From NCBI GenBank assembly GCA_021779935.1, contig JAJXZT010000049.1, positions 1-64,000 on the forward strand: DNA of 64,000 nucleotides, given 5' to 3'. Shown in pieces: positions 43,903-53,220 of this stretch. The translations under genes were made by a program, and so were the position numbers. Positions within the stretch are counted from its first letter, which is position 1; each line of letters begins with the position of its first letter. The notes under the pieces are model-generated. The model did no database searches, had not been told where the DNA came from, and worked only from the letters and a program-made list of their open reading frames with translations. The DNA comes from Acidobacteriota bacterium (GTDB lineage Bacteria > Acidobacteriota > Terriglobia > Terriglobales > Acidobacteriaceae).

Positions 43903-44169
43903 ATGGCAAACCAGGCTCGCGGTAACGTAACGATCAATACCGATGAGTGCAAGGGATGCGGGCTTTGTGTGGAATCCTGCCCGCCGAAGGTCCTGCACCT
44001 GCGTCCGGAACTGAATCAGTATGGGATTCATCCGGCGCAGTACACGGGAGAGAGCTGCACAGGATGCGGCATTTGCTTCTATTGCTGTCCGGAGCCGGGA
44101 GCGATCACGGTGTATCGGCTGGACACGAAGAACGTGGCTCGGGAGGTGGCGAATGCGGCAGCTGTGTAA
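43903..44169 (+). CDS. 2x[4Fe-4S] ferredoxin subunit of 2-oxoacid:ferredoxin oxidoreductase
   Basis: 88 residues from ATG 43903 (GAGG at 5-base spacing; a GTG at 43897 overlapping the previous stop is the alternative). Two CxxCxxCxxxCP-type motifs ([12 protein letters not shown] and [12 protein letters not shown]). Position before the alpha and beta subunits fits the delta subunit. Its 3' end overlaps the alpha-subunit gene. Confidence 0.88.
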   Translation: MANQARGNVTINTDECKGCGLCVESCPPKVLHLRPELNQYGIHPAQYTGESCTGCGICFYCCPEPGAITVYRLDTKNVAREVANAAAV

Positions 44170-45205
44170 AGGAAATGTGGCGATCGTAAAAGCCGCGATT
44201 ACGGCGGGGTGCCGATCCTACTACGGATACCCGATTACGCCGGCAAGCGAAATCGCGGAATACGCGGCGCTGCTGATCCCGCAGGTGGGCGGAACGTTCC
44301 TGCAGGCGGAAAGCGAAGTGGCGGCGATCAACATGGTCTACGGCGCCTCGTCGGCCGGCCAGCGAGTGATGACGGGGTCGTCCGGCCCGGGCTTGAGCCT
44401 GATGCAGGAAGGCATCTCGTACCTTGCGGGCGCGGAACTTCCGGCGGTCGTGGTGGACGTGGTTCGCGGCGGCCCGGGATTGGGCAACATCGCGCCGGAG
44501 CAGAGCGACTACTTCGCCGTGGTAAAGGGCGGAGGTCACGGCAACTACCGGAACATCGTGCTGGCGCCGGCCTCGGTGCAGGATATGTATGAGCTGACGA
44601 TCCTGGCGTTCGAGCTGGCGGACAAGTATCGCAACCCGGCAGTAATCCTGACGGATGGATTTGTCGGGCAGATGATGGAGCCGCTGGAGATCGAAGAGCG
44701 CGAGGTGAAGCAACCGGAGAAGCCGTGGGCCGTGAAGGGCACGGCGGAGACGCGCAAGAACCTGATCACGTCGATCCAACTCTCGGCTGATCAACTGGAA
44801 CTCCACGTCCGTCACCTGGAAGCGAAGTATAAGGAATGCGAGAAGAACGAGGCCCGGTACGAAACCTACATGGCGGACGATGCGGAGATCCTGCTGGTGG
44901 GTTACGGCATCGTGTCGCGCGTGCTGCGTTCGACGGTGGACATTGCGCGGCAGCACGGCATGAAGCTGGGACTGTTCCGCCCGATCAGCTTGTGGCCGTA
45001 TCCCTCGAAGGCGCTGGCCGATACGGCGAAGAAGTGCAGCAAGGTGATGGTGGTGGAATTGAGCACCGGTCAGATGCTGGAAGACGTAAAGCTGGCGCTG
45101 AACGGGACTAAGCCGGTGGATTTCTACAGCCGAGTGGGCGGCAATGTGCCCTCGGCGGAAGAAGTCCATGCCGAAATTTTTGCGCGCATGGAAGCGCTGG
45201 TGTAG
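44153..45205 (+). CDS. 2-oxoacid:ferredoxin oxidoreductase alpha subunit
   Basis: About 350 residues from ATG 44153 (GGGAGG at 6-base spacing; 17-base overlap with the ferredoxin gene). Pyrimidine-domain motifs of KorA/VorA ([48 protein letters not shown]) and a C-terminal transketolase-C-like domain ([12 protein letters not shown]). Catalyses oxidative decarboxylation of a 2-oxoacid with the beta subunit; 2-oxoisovalerate or 2-oxoglutarate are most likely by similarity of motifs. Confidence 0.9.
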   Translation: MRQLCKGNVAIVKAAITAGCRSYYGYPITPASEIAEYAALLIPQVGGTFLQAESEVAAINMVYGASSAGQRVMTGSSGPGLSLMQEGISYLAGAELPAVVVDVVRGGPGLGNIAPEQSDYFAVVKGGGHGNYRNIVLAPASVQDMYELTILAFELADKYRNPAVILTDGFVGQMMEPLEIEEREVKQPEKPWAVKGTAETRKNLITSIQLSADQLELHVRHLEAKYKECEKNEARYETYMADDAEILLVGYGIVSRVLRSTVDIARQHGMKLGLFRPISLWPYPSKALADTAKKCSKVMVVELSTGQMLEDVKLALNGTKPVDFYSRVGGNVPSAEEVHAEIFARMEALV

Positions 45206-45220
45206 GCGGGGAGGATTACT

Positions 45221-46678
45221 GTGAGCGAGTACCAGGTGGCACAACAGAAATCGCCGGTGTTCTATGACCGGTATTTTCGCAAGGACGAACTGCAGCACCA
45301 GACACACTACTGCCCCGGATGCGGCCACGGAGTGGCGCACAAACTGATCGGCGAGGCTCTGGCGGAACTGGGATTGCAAGACCGCGCGATCATCGTGAGC
45401 CCGGTGGGCTGCTCGGTGTTTGCGTACTACTACTTTGACACGGGCAACGTGCAGGCGGCGCATGGGCGCGCACCGGCGGTGGCGACGGCGCTGCGGCGGT
45501 CAAACCCGGAGAGCATCGTCGTCAGCTACCAGGGCGATGGCGACCTGGCGGCGATCGGCACGGCGGAGATTATCCACGCGGCCAACCGCGGCGAGAACAT
45601 CACCGTCATCTTTATTAACAACTCGATCTACGGAATGACCGGCGGACAGATGGCGCCGACAACGCTGATCGGACAGACGAGCACGACGAGTCCATGGGGA
45701 CGGCGCGCGAACAACGAAGGCTTCCCGATTCACATGGCCGAGCTGTTGTCGGCCCTGGAAGCGCCGGTGTATATCGAGCGCGTCTCGCTGGGCGACAACA
45801 AGAACATCCTCAAGGCTCGCAAGGCCGTGCGGAAAGCCCTGGAATTGCAGAAGCAAGGCGCGGGATTCTCGATGGTGGAGATACTGTCGCCGTGTCCGAC
45901 GATTCTGAAGATGGACCCGGTAGTGGCGCGGAAGTTCGTCAACGAGACGCTGACGAAACAGTTCCCGCTGGGTGTCTTCCGCGATCGCAAGCCGGAGATC
46001 ACCGTGGTGAATCCGCCGCAGAGGTCCGTGGCGGAGGTGCTGGGGATCAAGAAAGAAACGGCGACGGCGGAAGAGAAGGCCGCACGCAAGGCGTTCACGC
46101 ACGATGTCACGATGAAGATCGCGGGCTTCGGCGGACAGGGCGTGTTGCTGATGGGCCAACTCATCGCCGAGATGGGCATGCGCGAGCACATGGAAGTGAG
46201 CTGGCTGCCGTCGTACGGGCCGGAGATGCGGTCGGGTTCGGCGCACTGCCACGTTACGCTGTCGCATGAGCGCATCGGTTCTCCGCTGATCACGAAGCCG
46301 CAAGTGCTGGTGGCGATGAACGAAATCTCGCTGCGGAAGTTTGCACCGCAGATGGCACAGGGCGGGTTGATCCTCTACAACCGCGACAAGGTGCCGGAAG
46401 ATTTCACGTTGGAAGGCGCGCGCGTGGTATGCGTGCCGGCATCGGAAATCGCCGACCAGATCGGCTCAGCCAAGGTGGCCAACGTGGTGATGCTGGGAGC
46501 ACTGCTGGAAGAGACAGAGTGCCTGCCGGTGGAAACCGCGTGGGGCGTGATCAAGTCGTTCGTCAAAAACGAAAAGCTGCTTGCGTTTAACAAGGAAGCG
46601 CTCGAAGCCGGACGGAAGTATGTCGACGAAAAAGTGCTGGTAGGCGCTTGCTGCCAGCCGGACGGCTGCGGTTACTGA
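45221..46678 (+). CDS. Fused beta-gamma subunit of 2-oxoacid:ferredoxin oxidoreductase
   Basis: 485 residues from GTG 45221 (GGGGAGG upstream). Residues about 1-270 are the TPP-binding beta subunit (CPGCGHGVAHKLIGE; TPP motif GDGDLAAIG ... NNSIYGMTGGQ). Residues about 300-475 are the gamma subunit (MKIAGFGGQGVLLMGQLIAE; WLPSYGPEMRSGSAHC). These are usually separate polypeptides. The C-terminus is Cys-rich (ACCQPDGCGY), possibly another cluster or metal site. Product is acyl-CoA plus reduced ferredoxin. Confidence 0.9.
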   Translation: MSEYQVAQQKSPVFYDRYFRKDELQHQTHYCPGCGHGVAHKLIGEALAELGLQDRAIIVSPVGCSVFAYYYFDTGNVQAAHGRAPAVATALRRSNPESIVVSYQGDGDLAAIGTAEIIHAANRGENITVIFINNSIYGMTGGQMAPTTLIGQTSTTSPWGRRANNEGFPIHMAELLSALEAPVYIERVSLGDNKNILKARKAVRKALELQKQGAGFSMVEILSPCPTILKMDPVVARKFVNETLTKQFPLGVFRDRKPEITVVNPPQRSVAEVLGIKKETATAEEKAARKAFTHDVTMKIAGFGGQGVLLMGQLIAEMGMREHMEVSWLPSYGPEMRSGSAHCHVTLSHERIGSPLITKPQVLVAMNEISLRKFAPQMAQGGLILYNRDKVPEDFTLEGARVVCVPASEIADQIGSAKVANVVMLGALLEETECLPVETAWGVIKSFVKNEKLLAFNKEALEAGRKYVDEKVLVGACCQPDGCGY

Positions 46679-46699
46679 TAACCACTGCGTAGGGAAACG

Positions 46700-46725
46700 A
46701 AGCGGCGGAGCGATCCGCCGCTTTT
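46700..46725 (+). terminator. Rho-independent terminator of the oxidoreductase operon
   Basis: Perfect 10-base-pair stem AAGCGGCGGA/TCCGCCGCTT capped by a GCGA tetraloop, followed by TTG; 22 bases after the stop. Confidence 0.9.
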
Positions 46726-46850
46726 GTATGTGAAGAAGCTGTTAGCGGTTGGCTATTAGCTTTTAGCGAAGACAAAAGCAGCGAGCAGCAAGCCAAGAGC
46801 TAACGACCAACAGCTAACCGCTCAAGCATTAACCGGATTTAATGCGGCGG
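46726..46850. repeat. Low-complexity intergenic tract
   Basis: GCTATTAGC/TTAGCG-type and GCAGCAAGC-type low complexity, of the same kind as at 5642-5710, 22710-22785 and 29390-29475, here without a palindrome. Confidence 0.6.
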
Positions 46851-46890
46851 CGTATTGGATGCGCGCGGATGGTGCGGTATGCTCTCGGCG

Positions 46891-48006
46891 ATGAAAAAAC
46901 ACGGCCTTCAGGTACGAATAGTTTTTGTTGCGATGCTGCTTGCCGGTGCTCCACTGCTGGCGCAACAGGCGGCATTGCCAGAGTCGCTGGCGAACAGAAT
47001 CGACGGTATCGTTCGCGAGCAGATGGAGATGCACCACATTCCGGGGCTGTCGATTGCGATTGCGGAGCACGGACAGATTGTCTTCTCGCGGGGCTACGGA
47101 TTTGCCGATCTGGAGAACCAGGTGAAGGCGACACCGGAGACGGAATTCCGCACGGGTTCGATTGCCAAGCCGATGACCGCGACGGTCGCGATGAAGCTGT
47201 GGCAGGAAGGCAAGCTCGACCTGGACGCTCCGGTGCAGAAGTATTGCCCGGCGTTTCCGCGGAAACCATGGCCGGTCACGACGCGAGAGTTGCTGGGACA
47301 CCTCGGCGGCATTCGGCATTACGTGGACAAGCCGGGGGCGGAGCCGGAGATTCTGAGCGTGGTGCACTACGCGCACATCGTGGACAGCTTTCCGGTTTTT
47401 GCCAACGATCCGCTGGTGGCTGAGCCGGGGACAAAGTTCGAGTACTCGACGTATGGATACAACGTGGTGGGATGCGTGATCGAAGGTGCGTCGGGGGAGC
47501 CATTCATGGAAGCTCTGCAACAGGATGTGCTGGGGCCGGCGCAGATGACAGAGACGAAGCGCGACGATGTCTTCGCCATCATTCCCCACAGGAGCCGATG
47601 GTATTCGCCAAAGCCGGGAGGCGGGATCGAGAACGCGCACATGGTTGACACGAGCAACAAGGTTCCGGGCGGAGGACTGCTTTCGACATCGGATGACCTG
47701 GCGCGCTTCGCAATTGCAACGATGTCCGGCGAACTGGTGAATGACAAGACGCGCGGCCTGATGTGGACGGAACAGAAGACGCTGGATGGCAAGGAAACCG
47801 GCTACGGCCTGGGATGGTCGATCCGCAACGATAACGGCGAGCGCGAAATTGTCCACACCGGGGGACAGCCCGGAGCGAGCACGATCCTATATATGGTGCC
47901 GGGACGCGGAATCGCGCTGGCGGTGATGACGAACGTGGACGCCTCTGGACTTTTTCCGCTGACGCATGAAGTGATTCCACTGCTGGAAGCGGCGGAGAAG
48001 AAGTAG
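46891..48006 (+). CDS. Serine beta-lactamase-fold hydrolase (class C/esterase-like), exported
   Basis: About 371 residues from ATG 46891. Signal peptide (VRIVFVAMLLAGAPLLAQ). Catalytic SxxK (GSIAKPMTATV), YxN-type motif (YSTYGYNVVG) and late HTGGQPG triad box, as in beta-lactamase-family D-aminopeptidases, esterases and penicillin-binding-like proteins. Substrate cannot be told from sequence. Monocistronic; a class C repeat palindrome follows. Confidence 0.85.
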   Translation: MKKHGLQVRIVFVAMLLAGAPLLAQQAALPESLANRIDGIVREQMEMHHIPGLSIAIAEHGQIVFSRGYGFADLENQVKATPETEFRTGSIAKPMTATVAMKLWQEGKLDLDAPVQKYCPAFPRKPWPVTTRELLGHLGGIRHYVDKPGAEPEILSVVHYAHIVDSFPVFANDPLVAEPGTKFEYSTYGYNVVGCVIEGASGEPFMEALQQDVLGPAQMTETKRDDVFAIIPHRSRWYSPKPGGGIENAHMVDTSNKVPGGGLLSTSDDLARFAIATMSGELVNDKTRGLMWTEQKTLDGKETGYGLGWSIRNDNGEREIVHTGGQPGASTILYMVPGRGIALAVMTNVDASGLFPLTHEVIPLLEAAEKK

Positions 48007-48011
48007 TGCAA

Positions 48012-48043
48012 TCCCACCCTTCGCGATGCTCAGGGTGGGGCAC
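48012..48043. repeat. Dispersed GC-rich palindrome, class C
   Basis: CCCACCCT-N11-AGGGTGGG followed by GCACC, between convergent genes; may double as a bidirectional terminator. Confidence 0.8.
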
Positions 48044-48078
48044 CTTCAAATTCGTTCTCTAGAAAAACAAGATTGTCT

Positions 48079-48624
48079 TCAGGCGGCTGTTGTGGGTGTG
48101 GCAGCCTCGGCGTCGAGCACGACTGCGATGCCGTGAACGATAGATGCGAGGCGAACGGCCTGGAGAATTACTTCCTCGGTGATTCCCTTCTGGCGTAGCA
48201 CATGCTCGTGCGAATCGACGCAACTGCCGCAGCCGTTGACGGCCGATACGGCGGTGCACCAGAGTTCGAAATCGAGCTGATCACCACCATGAGCGCGGAT
48301 GATGTTCATGCGCAGGCGCGCCGGCAGGGTCGCATATTTCTCGTTGGACGAGAGATGGTGGAAACGATAGTAGATGTTGTTCATGCCCATGATGGCCGCG
48401 GCCCCCTTGGCGGCGTTGATCACCTCGGGCGTGACGTGCTGCGCAGCTTCTTCGAGCACTGCGGCATAGAGCCGCGGATTACGCGCGGCATGCGCGGTGG
48501 CGACCAGCGTGCCCCACTTCTGATTCTCGGTGAGCTCGGTATTCTGGCCGACAAGGCTCGACCAGTTGAGACGAAAATCCTTGGCGTACTCCGGGAGAGA
48601 TTCAATCAGTGCATCAAGCGACAT
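48079..48624 (-). CDS. ahpD: AhpD alkylhydroperoxidase
   Basis: About 181 residues from ATG 48624 (AGGA at 6-base spacing). Carboxymuconolactone-decarboxylase fold with the AhpD redox motif CGSC and the proton-relay context (AVNGCGSCVDSHEHVLRQKG), plus NIYYRFHHL. AhpD reduces AhpC. The ahpC gene lies 104 bases upstream on the same strand. Confidence 0.9.
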   Translation of the reverse strand: MSLDALIESLPEYAKDFRLNWSSLVGQNTELTENQKWGTLVATAHAARNPRLYAAVLEEAAQHVTPEVINAAKGAAAIMGMNNIYYRFHHLSSNEKYATLPARLRMNIIRAHGGDQLDFELWCTAVSAVNGCGSCVDSHEHVLRQKGITEEVILQAVRLASIVHGIAVVLDAEAATPTTAA

Positions 48625-48728
48625 AGTAAGTCCTAGCGTAAAAAGTTGCGGCACGAGGGGCGGAGTGTGCCGGCGTTTCCATCAACATCCTACCGGATGC
48701 CGAACCCCGCCCCACGCGCGAATTGCAA

Positions 48729-49265
48729 TTACGGGTGCAGAGTGTCCTGGCCCTTCTGCCAGTTGCACGGGCAGAGTTCGTCGGTCTGCAGAGCGTCTAG
48801 CACGCGCAGGACTTCCTGCGGGTTGCGGCCGACGGAGAGATCGGTGACGTAGACGAAGCGGATGACGTTTTCCGGGTCGACGACGAAAGTGGCGCGCTGT
48901 GCGACACCGGCGTTGTGGTCGAGGATGCCGAGCGCGGAGCAGAGTTCACGCTTAATGTCGGCGAGCATCGGGAAGGGAAGATCCTTCAGGTCGGGATGGT
49001 TGTTGCGCCATGCCAGATGAACGAACTCGGAGTCGATGCTGCCGCCAAGAATCTGCGTGTCACGGTCGGCGAATTCCTTGTTGACCTTGCCGAAGCCCGC
49101 GATTTCCGTGGGACAAACGAAGGTGAAGTCCTTGGGCCAGAAGAAGTAGAGCTTCCACTTCCCGGCGTAATCCAGGTCGGTGATGGTCTTGAAGGCATTG
49201 TTTTTGTCGGTGCTGACCGTGGCGGTCAACGAATAAGAGGGAAATTTGTCTCCTACACCCAGCAT
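48729..49265 (-). CDS. ahpC: AhpC-type peroxiredoxin
   Basis: 178 residues; AAAGGAG at 8-base spacing. Peroxidatic Cys in FTFVCPTEIAGF and resolving Cys near the C-terminus (DELCPCNW), with the AhpC-type FFWPKDF context. Reduces hydrogen and organic peroxides, recycled by the AhpD encoded downstream. The Fur-family gene upstream is the likely regulator. Confidence 0.92.
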   Translation of the reverse strand: MLGVGDKFPSYSLTATVSTDKNNAFKTITDLDYAGKWKLYFFWPKDFTFVCPTEIAGFGKVNKEFADRDTQILGGSIDSEFVHLAWRNNHPDLKDLPFPMLADIKRELCSALGILDHNAGVAQRATFVVDPENVIRFVYVTDLSVGRNPQEVLRVLDALQTDELCPCNWQKGQDTLHP

Positions 49266-49289
49266 GTAACTATCTCCTTTTGTGAGTCA

Positions 49290-49301
49290 GTTTCGCGAAA
49301 C
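49290..49301. promoter_or_regulatory. Palindrome in the ahpC leader
   Basis: Perfect 12-base palindrome GTTTCGCGAAAC, 24 bases upstream of the ahpC start codon; a possible operator or 5' UTR element. It does not match the classical Per box. Confidence 0.35.
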
Positions 49302-49323
49302 AAAAAAATTGGCGGTTTCCGCC
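49302..49323 (-). terminator. Rho-independent terminator of the perR-like gene
   Basis: On the minus strand: GGCGG-AAA-CCGCC followed by AATTTTTTTG, 28 bases after the stop. Confidence 0.8.
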
Positions 49324-49350
49324 GGGCAAAACCAGGCGGCCAAGATCACT

Positions 49351-49875
49351 TCAGTGCGTGGGCGCATGTCGCGAGCCGGCTCCCGAAGAATGCCTGCCGC
49401 GGCGTGGTGCGCTGGCCGCTGCTCCGCCGGTTTGGGCGGCGCAACGTTCACACAATCCATGAATTTCGAGCGCATAACGTTCGACGCGGAATCCCCTGGG
49501 CAACCGGCCACACAGCGCGATTGGCCTGACGGCGTCATCATCGATATCAGTGATGGAACGGCAGTTGGTGCATACCAGGTGATGATGCGTGTTGAGATTG
49601 TGATCGATGCGCAACGATCCGTGGTGAGGGCTCACCTCCTGCACGATTCCCGCATGCAGGAACGAGTGCAGGGTTTTGTAGACCGTGGCCAGCGACATGG
49701 AGGGGACTTCCCGGCGAACCCGCGCGAAAATTTCCTCGGGGCTGGGATGTCCGGGCATCTCCATGAGCGCCCGGTAAATGACCGAACGCTGATGCGTGAC
49801 CGCGAGCTGGTTGCGATGACAGAGCTCGCGGAACGAGGCCTCCAGGGCTTCGCGGCTGGCACTGTGCATTCGCAT
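49351..49875 (-). CDS. perR: Fur-family peroxide regulator, PerR-like
   Basis: 174 residues from ATG 49875 (a GTG at 49896 is possible). Winged-helix DNA-binding part (HPSPEEIFARVRREVPSMSLATVYKTLHSF as separate pieces HPSPEEIF and SLATVYKTL), regulatory-site residues in DHNLNTHHHL and the Asp in ITDID as in PerR, and two zinc CxxC pairs (CTNC, CERC). The C-terminal about 25 residues are a basic extension. Lies upstream of ahpC-ahpD in the same orientation. Confidence 0.85.
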   Translation of the reverse strand: MRMHSASREALEASFRELCHRNQLAVTHQRSVIYRALMEMPGHPSPEEIFARVRREVPSMSLATVYKTLHSFLHAGIVQEVSPHHGSLRIDHNLNTHHHLVCTNCRSITDIDDDAVRPIALCGRLPRGFRVERYALEIHGLCERCAAQTGGAAASAPRRGRHSSGAGSRHAPTH

Positions 49876-50035
49876 GGTTGTGGCGGGAGCCTTCACGCTA
49901 CTTTGGATGAGCCTGGTTGGAAAAAGATTCGTGTTGGAGAAAGATTATTAAACATGAAAGTCGATTTCAAAAGGGTGTCCGGCTGCGAATGGCTACAATA
50001 ATAAGGATGGCGGGCGTTCCAGGGGATGAAGGCAG

Positions 50036-50212
50036 ATGACAAAGGCGAAGAAGAAAACATTCAGCAAGGTGACGGCCGTGAAGGCAGCGGCTCGCGCCAC
50101 GGTGGGCGAACCCCCGCCGGCGAAGGTTCTGCCCGACACGAAGAAAGAGCAAAAACGCCGCAAGGAAAAACATAAAGCCACGCTCGGCGAATTGCTGGTC
50201 CCGGACGAGTGA
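50036..50212 (+). CDS. Small lysine-rich hypothetical protein
   Basis: 58 residues, strongly basic (TKAKKKTFSKVTAVKAAAR; KKEQKRRKEKHKATLG), no hydrophobic segment. Ribosome site is poor (GAAGG only 3 bases upstream). Histone-like or ribosome-associated small basic proteins look like this, but no family is recognised. Confidence 0.45.
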   Translation: MTKAKKKTFSKVTAVKAAARATVGEPPPAKVLPDTKKEQKRRKEKHKATLGELLVPDE

Positions 50213-50278
50213 TGCCGAATTGCACAAAGGCGGGTGAGGAATATAGAAGGCGCTATGATGTCATCGACAGGAGGCGGA

Positions 50279-51274
50279 ATGGTTCGCTACGGGATCGTGG
50301 GATTTGGGGCACATGCGGTGAAGCGATTGATGCCGGGTTTTGCACTGGCGAAGAACTCGACGGTGGTGGCGCTCTCGCGCCGCGACCAGGCGAAGGCGCG
50401 AGAGTTTGGCGAGAAATATGGAATTCGGCAGGTCTTTGCGAGTACGGAAGAGTTGTGCAAGTCGCCGGAAGTGGACGCAGTGTTTGTCGCGACTCCGAAC
50501 TCGGTTCACATCGATGATGTGCTCACTGCCGTGCGGCATGGCAAGGCCGTGCTGTGCGAGAAACCGATGGCGGTGAATGCCGAGGAAGCGAAGGCAATGG
50601 TGGAGGCCGCGAAAAGCGCGGGCGTGGTGTTGGGCATCGCGCAGTGTTTCCGCTTTGAAGAGAGCGTGAACCGGATCAGGGAGCGCGTGCAGAGGGGCGA
50701 CATTGGAAAAGTAATTTTCGCGCGGTCGGAATTCGCGTTTTCCACGAAGGGGCACCACCGGGTGTGGCTGACGGACGCAAGGATTTCCGGCGGCGGGCCG
50801 GTGCCGGACGTAGGCGTTCACTGTATCGATACTCTTCGATATATCCTCGGCGAAGACCCGGTCACCGTGAGCGCGCAAATGGTGCATGACGCGGATTCGG
50901 GCGAGGTGGAGGCCTCGGCCGTGTTGCAGATGAAGTTCCGCGGAGATGCGCTCGGAGTGGTGGTGGTGTCAAACCGGACGACATACCGCACGCCGTTGGA
51001 GATTGTGGGCAGTGAGGGAGTTCTGCGGGCTCAAGATGCGCTGAACGTGGAATGGCCGATCACGATTGAACTGCTGCGCGACGGAGAAGTCGCGGAGAGC
51101 GAGCAGGTCAGCAACGGACAGACCTACGCGCGGCAGGTGGATGAATTTTCAGCGGCTGTGGAGGGGCGAGCTGCGTTTGCAGTTCCCGGCGAAGAGGGAT
51201 GGAAGAACCAGATGGTGCTGGATGCGGCGTATCGCAGCGCAAAAGCAGGAAGCACGGAGCCAACAGGACTATAG
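50279..51274 (+). CDS. Gfo/Idh/MocA family NAD(P)-dependent oxidoreductase
   Basis: About 331 residues from ATG 50279 (AGGAGG at 4-base spacing). Rossmann motif YGIVGFGAHAVKRLMPGF, EKPMAVNAEEAKAMV (conserved EKP Lys) and C-terminal substrate domain with DVGVHCIDTLRYILG. Sugar or inositol dehydrogenase by family; substrate unknown. Single gene. Confidence 0.9.
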   Translation: MVRYGIVGFGAHAVKRLMPGFALAKNSTVVALSRRDQAKAREFGEKYGIRQVFASTEELCKSPEVDAVFVATPNSVHIDDVLTAVRHGKAVLCEKPMAVNAEEAKAMVEAAKSAGVVLGIAQCFRFEESVNRIRERVQRGDIGKVIFARSEFAFSTKGHHRVWLTDARISGGGPVPDVGVHCIDTLRYILGEDPVTVSAQMVHDADSGEVEASAVLQMKFRGDALGVVVVSNRTTYRTPLEIVGSEGVLRAQDALNVEWPITIELLRDGEVAESEQVSNGQTYARQVDEFSAAVEGRAAFAVPGEEGWKNQMVLDAAYRSAKAGSTEPTGL

Positions 51275-51325
51275 CGACAGCAAAAGCTCAAGTGGTTACG
51301 AAGAAGAAGCGAAGAGAAAGCGATT

Positions 51326-51424
51326 TGGCGGAAGCGTGTGCGAGTCGAACGCACCCAAGACAGGGCAAACCTGCCTTGCGCCGGTTTTGAAGACCGGGAG
51401 GATCACCGGACCCCCTTCGCTTCC
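51326..51424 (-). tRNA. selC: tRNA-Sec (anticodon UCA)
   Basis: Read on the minus strand: acceptor GGAAGCG pairs with CGCTTCC, discriminator G and encoded CCA; long extra arm (GCAAGGCAGGTTTGCCCTGTCTTGG region); anticodon stem-loop CCGGT-CTTCAAA-ACCGG with UCA in the loop; T-arm GTGCG-TTCGACT-CGCAC. Length 96 plus CCA fits selenocysteine tRNA. No other Sec machinery gene is in the window. Confidence 0.92.
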
Positions 51425-51585
51425 GCAACCTGACATCGATTAGAACCGAAGCTTCGGGTGGCGTCAATCCGGGCAAGATTCCAACTTTTTCCAGTTCTCC
51501 ACAGACATTCACAGCTACGCACAGGCTGCATCGGATGTAGGCTTAAGCTCCCGTACAAAGCAACAGATCTTCGCAGGAAGAGGCA

Positions 51586-52485
51586 ATGGCAGAACTCCGT
51601 CGCTATCCCTTCAACACGTACGATGTTTTCAGTGCGCGACCGCTGGAAGGGAACCAACTGGCCGTGTTTACGGACGCGCGCGGTTTGAGCGGCGAGCAGA
51701 TGCAGGCGCTGGCCCGCGAGACAAATCTCTCGGAGACGACCTTCGTCATTCCGCGAGAGGAGAGCGTGGAGCGGGAACGCGGCGTGCAGGTGCGGATCTT
51801 TACCGTGGAAGAAGAGTTGCCGTTCGCGGGGCATCCAACGCTGGGCACGGCGTATTACCTGCATCGCAAGACGGGCGCACCATTGATCGAGTTGGACCTG
51901 AAGGTGGGGAAGATTCCAGTGCGCTTCGGCAAGGACGAGAACGGATTGATTCGGGGCGAAATGCGGCAGCGTGATCCGGAATTCGGGCAGGTGTACGCAA
52001 TGGATGACGTGGCGCGGGCGCTTGGAATGCCGCCGGAAATTTTTGACCGCACGCTTCCCATCCAGACGGTCTCGACCGGCATGGCATTTGTGATGGTGCC
52101 ACTGCGGAAACTGGAGCACTTACAGAATCTTCATCTTCAGTTCCAGTGGAAGGCCGCGGCCGAATATTTGAAGGACAAGGATGGCAAGTTCTTCTACTTT
52201 GTCACTCGCGAGACGGTGAATTCTTCCGCCAAGCTGCACGCTCGCATGATTTTTTACAACGGAGAAGATCCGGCGACCGGTTCGGCAGCGGGATGCTGCA
52301 CGGCTTGGGCGGTGGAACACGGCGTTTTTGCGAGCGAAGAACAAGCGGTGATCGAACAGGGTTTGGAGATGAAACGTCCAAGCAGGATCGTGGTTCGCGC
52401 GACGAAAGACGAACGCGGCGTGACCAATGTACGCGTGGGCGGCAACGTGGTGCAGGTGATGAACGGGGAAGTTCAACTCGAGTAG
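51586..52485 (+). CDS. PhzF-family isomerase
   Basis: 299 residues. Classic PhzF pattern: YDVFSARPLEGNQLAVF with NLSETTFV (catalytic Glu), FAGHPTLGTAYYL, and the second half GEDPATGSAAGCCTAWAV. The family includes trans-2,3-dihydro-3-hydroxyanthranilate isomerase and many uncharacterised enzymes; no phenazine genes are here. Single gene. Confidence 0.9.
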   Translation: MAELRRYPFNTYDVFSARPLEGNQLAVFTDARGLSGEQMQALARETNLSETTFVIPREESVERERGVQVRIFTVEEELPFAGHPTLGTAYYLHRKTGAPLIELDLKVGKIPVRFGKDENGLIRGEMRQRDPEFGQVYAMDDVARALGMPPEIFDRTLPIQTVSTGMAFVMVPLRKLEHLQNLHLQFQWKAAAEYLKDKDGKFFYFVTRETVNSSAKLHARMIFYNGEDPATGSAAGCCTAWAVEHGVFASEEQAVIEQGLEMKRPSRIVVRATKDERGVTNVRVGGNVVQVMNGEVQLE

Positions 52486-52712
52486 GCGGCGTGCAATGCG
52501 TACGACTGTGCCGGAAAGTTGAATGCGGACAGCGGCTGAACGGCCAATGTTTTTCCGGCAAGCTGGAACTACGTGAAAGATTGCTTCGATGATGCTTTAC
52601 AACCTGAGCATGCGGACTTAGGATTCGAAACACTGTGTTTGCGCTGAGTGATGGTAGGCACCGGCGTTACCTCCAGTATCCGAAAACAGACCCCCGCAAG
52701 TGGACTATCGGA

Positions 52713-53132
52713 ATGAAACCGAAAAGAACAATTCTTTGCGTTGACGACAACGAGCAGGCGTTATCAATCCGGAAGGTAATGCTGGAGACTCGCGGGTACC
52801 GGGTGATGACGTGCACGAGTGGCGAGGATGCCCTGGCGAAGTTCCAGCATGGCGGGGTTGATCTTGTACTGAGCGACGTAATCATGCCGGGGATGGATGG
52901 AGCAGAATTGGTGGCGCGGATCAAGGCGTCATCTCCGCAGACGCCGGCGATACTGCTCTCCGGAAAAATCAAGATCTACGAGAAGGACACGCAGGCAGAT
53001 CTCTTCTTGCCCAAGGGGATGTATGCTCCGGCGGAGCTGCTGGAGCGGATTCGGGTTCTGCTGGTCCGCAAGCGCGGACCGAAGCGCGCGCTGGCGCCAG
53101 CGGTGGAACTGCCCAGGATCGCCGCTTCGTAA
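52713..53132 (+). CDS. Single-domain response regulator
   Basis: About 139 residues from ATG 52713. Receiver motifs: acidic pair in LCVDDNEQAL, phospho-acceptor in DLVLSDVIMPGMDG, S in ILLSG and K in LFLPKGM. No output domain; the tail is a short basic stretch. Acts by protein contact or phosphorelay; partner kinase not nearby. Confidence 0.85.
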   Translation: MKPKRTILCVDDNEQALSIRKVMLETRGYRVMTCTSGEDALAKFQHGGVDLVLSDVIMPGMDGAELVARIKASSPQTPAILLSGKIKIYEKDTQADLFLPKGMYAPAELLERIRVLLVRKRGPKRALAPAVELPRIAAS

Positions 53133-53220
53133 ACAGCGTTGCTTCGTGGCCATTGTAAACGTGCAACCCCGCTCGGCACGGCAAGCGGCGGCCGGATTCG
53201 TGTAATATCGATAGGTCGCC

